From Anthopleura xanthogrammica (taxonomy: Eukaryota > Cnidaria > Anthozoa > Actiniaria > Actiniidae): a stretch of DNA of 64,000 bases. A program made the position numbers and the translations under genes. Under the pieces are notes generated by a model that was not told the origin of the DNA, made no database searches, and was given only the letters and a program-made list of their open reading frames with translations. This document shows positions 61,601 to 64,000 of the stretch, in pieces (the stretch's first letter is position 1; each line of letters opens with the position of its first letter). The stretch is from positions 8,389,547-8,453,546 of the forward strand of contig OZ025210.1 of the NCBI GenBank assembly GCA_964019055.1. The letters run 5' to 3'.

Positions 61601-64000
61601 CTCAGCCAAAACCCAATTTTGTTTCGCCAAAAAGTCGTCTTTTTATGTCATGGGGTGTTATCAGGAGCAAAAAAGTGGTTTTCTCAGCAACAAAGTCATC
61701 CCGTCGGCGAAAAACGTCGTTTTGAGAGCCAGAATGGCCTTTTTCAGTTTTTGGGGCAAAAAGTTTTTTTTCCCCAGAAAACACTATTTTTGTCACCCCA
61801 AATGTGCTTTCCTCGCCCAAAAGGTGCGTTTAGCAGTGAAAACGGCGTGTTTAGAGAAAAAGAAAATTCTCAGCAAATTTGAAATTTTCTCAGCAAAAAG
61901 CGCCTTTTTTGACCAAAAAGCACCTTTTCTCAGCCAAAACCCAATTTTGTTTCGCCAAAAAGTCGTCTTTTTATCTCATGGGGTGTTATCAGGAGCAAAA
62001 AAGTGGTTTTCTCAGCAACAAAGTCATCCCGTCGGCGAAAAACGTCGTTTTGAGAGCCAGAATGGCCTTTTTCAGTTTTTGGGGCAAAAAGTTTTTTTTC
62101 CCCAGAAAACACTATTTTTGTCACCCCAAATGTGCTTTCCTCGCCCAAAAGGTGCTTTTTGCAGTGAAAACGGCGTGTTTAGAGAAAAAGAAAATTCACA
62201 GCAAATTTCAAATTTTTTCATCAAAAAGCACCTTTTTTGACCAAAAAGAACCTTTTCTCAGCCAAAACCCAATTTTTTTTCGCCAAAAAGTCGTCTTTTT
62301 ATCTCATGGGGTGTTATCAGGAACAAAAAAGTGGTTTTCTCAGCAACAAAGTCATCCCGTCGGCGAAAAACGTCGTTTTGAGAGCCAGAATGGCCTTTTT
62401 CAGTTTTTGGGGCAAAAAGTTTTTTTTCCCCAGAAAACACTATTTTTGTCACCCCAAATGTGCTTTCCTCGCCCAAAAGGTGCGTTTAGCAGTGAAAACG
62501 GCGTGTTTAGAGAAAAAGAAAATTCACAGCAAATTTCAAATTTTTTCATCAAAAAGCACCTTTTTTGACCAAAAAGAACCTTTTCTCAGCCAAAACCCAA
62601 TTTTTTTTCGCCAAAAAGTCGTCTTTTTATCTCATGGGGTGTTATCAGGAACAAAAAAGTGGTTTTCTCAGCAACAAAGTCATCCCGTCGGCGAAAAACG
62701 TCGTTTTGAGAGCCAGGATTGCCTTTTTCAGTTTTTGGGGCAAAAAGTTTTTTTCCCCCAGAAAACACTGTTTTTGTCACCCCAAATGTGCTTTCCTCGC
62801 CCAAAAGGTGCGTTTAGCAGTGAAAACGGCGTGTTTAGAGCAAAAGAAAATTCTCAGCAAATTTCAAAGTTTCTCAGCAAAAAGCACCTTTTCTCAGCCA
62901 AAACCCAATTTTTTTTTGCCAAAAAGTCGTCTTTTTATCTCATGGGGTGTTATCAGGAGCAAAAAAGTGGTTTTCTCAGCAACAAAGTCATCCCGTCGGC
63001 GAAAAACGTCGTTTTGAGAGCCAGAATGGCCTTTTTCAGTTTTTGGGGCAAAAAGTTTTTTTTCCCCAGAAAACACTATTTTTGTCACCCCAAATGTGCT
63101 TTCCTCGCCCAAAAGGTGCGTTTAGCAGTGAAAACGGCGTGTTTAGAGAAAAAGAAAATTCACAGCAAATTTCAAATTTTTTCATCAAAAAGCACCTTTT
63201 TTGACCAAAAAGAACCTTTTCTCAGCCAAAACCCAATTTTTTTTCGCCAAAAAGTCGTCTTTTTATCTCATGGGGTGTTATCAGGAACAAAAAAGTGGTT
63301 TTCTCAGCAACAAAGTCATCCCGTCGGCGAAAAACGTCGTTTTGAGAGCCAGAATGGCCTTTTTCAGTTTTTGGGGCAAAAAGTTTTTTTTCCCCAGAAA
63401 ACACTATTTTTGTCACCCCAAATGTGCTTTCCTCGCCCAAAAGGTGCGTTTAGCAGTGAAAACGGCGTGTTTAGAGAAAAAGAAAATTCACAGCAAATTT
63501 CAAATTTTTTCATCAAAAAGCACCTTTTTTGACCAAAAAGAACCTTTTCTCAGCCAAAACCCAATTTTTTTTCGCCAAAAAGTCGTCTTTTTATCTCATG
63601 GGGTGTTATCAGGTACAAAAAAGTGGTTTTCTCAGCAACAAAGTCATCCCGTCGGCGAAAAACGTCGTTTTGAGAGCCAGGATTGCCTTTTTCAGTTTTT
63701 GGGGCAAAAAGTTTTTTTCCCCCAGAAAACACTGTTTTTGTCACCCCAAATGTGCTTTCCTCGCCCAAAAGGTGCGTTTAGCAGTGAAAACGGCGTGTTT
63801 AGAGCAAAAGAAAATTCTCAGCAAATTTCAAAGTTTCTCAGCAAAAAGCACCTTTTCTCAGCCAAAACCCAATTTTTTTTTGCCAAAAAGTCGTCTTTTT
63901 ATCTCATGGGGTGTTATCAGGAGCAAAAAAGTGGTTTTCTCAGCAACAAAGTCATCCCGTCGGCGAAAAACGTCGTTTTGAGAGCCAGAATGGCCTTTTT
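55675..64000. repeat. Satellite array, about 328-bp unit, running off the window
   Basis: About 26 units are anchored by GAGAGCCAGAATGGCC or a variant. Spacing is mostly 328 bp; three steps are 308 bp, lacking one TTTTTTGACCAAAAAGCACC block. The first two units (55826 and 56178 anchors) are more diverged, with 335-352-bp spacing; those from about 56500 on are highly alike. Each unit is made of about nine degenerate submonomers around (N)CAAAAAGNNGTNTTT. At the right end a 964-bp trimer (328+328+308) is repeated, e.g. the GCCAGGATTGCC variant at 62714 and 63678. The long ORFs on both strands are by-products. The array starts at about 50515 if the LTR insertion is removed. Confidence 0.95.

Noticed and set aside
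62237..63532. 431-codon plus-strand ORF and the many shorter ORFs of the satellite
   Set aside because: They follow the tandem units, shift frame from unit to unit, exist on both strands and show no domain. Composition explains them.

Overview
This looks like nuclear DNA of an anthozoan cnidarian (coral or sea-anemone type). The genes are intron-rich metazoan genes with GT-AG introns. Introns and gaps carry many short inverted-repeat transposons, CR1/L2-like and BEL/Pao-like retroelements and satellite DNA, which fits an anthozoan. The taxon is inferred from gene content and repeat style; no species marker was seen.

Left part (1-18 kb): a small two-exon secreted protein with a lysozyme/SLT-like motif (1052-2379, +); a four-exon DHHC palmitoyltransferase resembling ZDHHC23 (3738-7437, -); and a nine-exon GSK3 kinase (9350-17376, -). 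GSK3 lies head to head with an 18-exon MRE11 gene (18074-33275, +), and about 700 bp separates the two start codons. All four genes can be joined exon by exon with consistent phase, giving 179, 380, 418 and 685 residues.

Middle (33-46 kb): a ten-exon FSTL1-like gene (34366-44178, -, 325 residues) encodes a signal peptide, follistatin/Kazal module, EF-hand pair, VWC-like segment and charged tail. Its fourth intron holds an antisense non-LTR retrotransposon with an uninterrupted 1104-codon endonuclease/reverse-transcriptase ORF.

Right part (46-64 kb): no host gene was recognised. It holds a 1.6-kb inverted-repeat element with iterated ends, a 5S-rRNA-like fragment, two minisatellites, a reverse-transcriptase relic and a large satellite array reaching the window edge. 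The satellite unit is about 328 bp (some 308 bp) and is built from degenerate AAAAAG-type submonomers. A BEL/Pao-type LTR element (50983-55674, -) with nearly identical 365-bp LTRs sits inside the array's older edge. It has lost protease, RT and RNase H and is itself split by a 5'-truncated non-LTR element.

The host genes are functionally separate: a secreted lysozyme-like protein, protein palmitoylation, Wnt/insulin-pathway kinase signalling, double-strand-break repair and a secreted matrix glycoprotein. The most notable items are the satellite and its nested insertions, a (CTGA)n array resembling stacked branch points 15 nt before an MRE11 splice acceptor, a GC-AG intron in MRE11, and several short transposons with clear target-site duplications.
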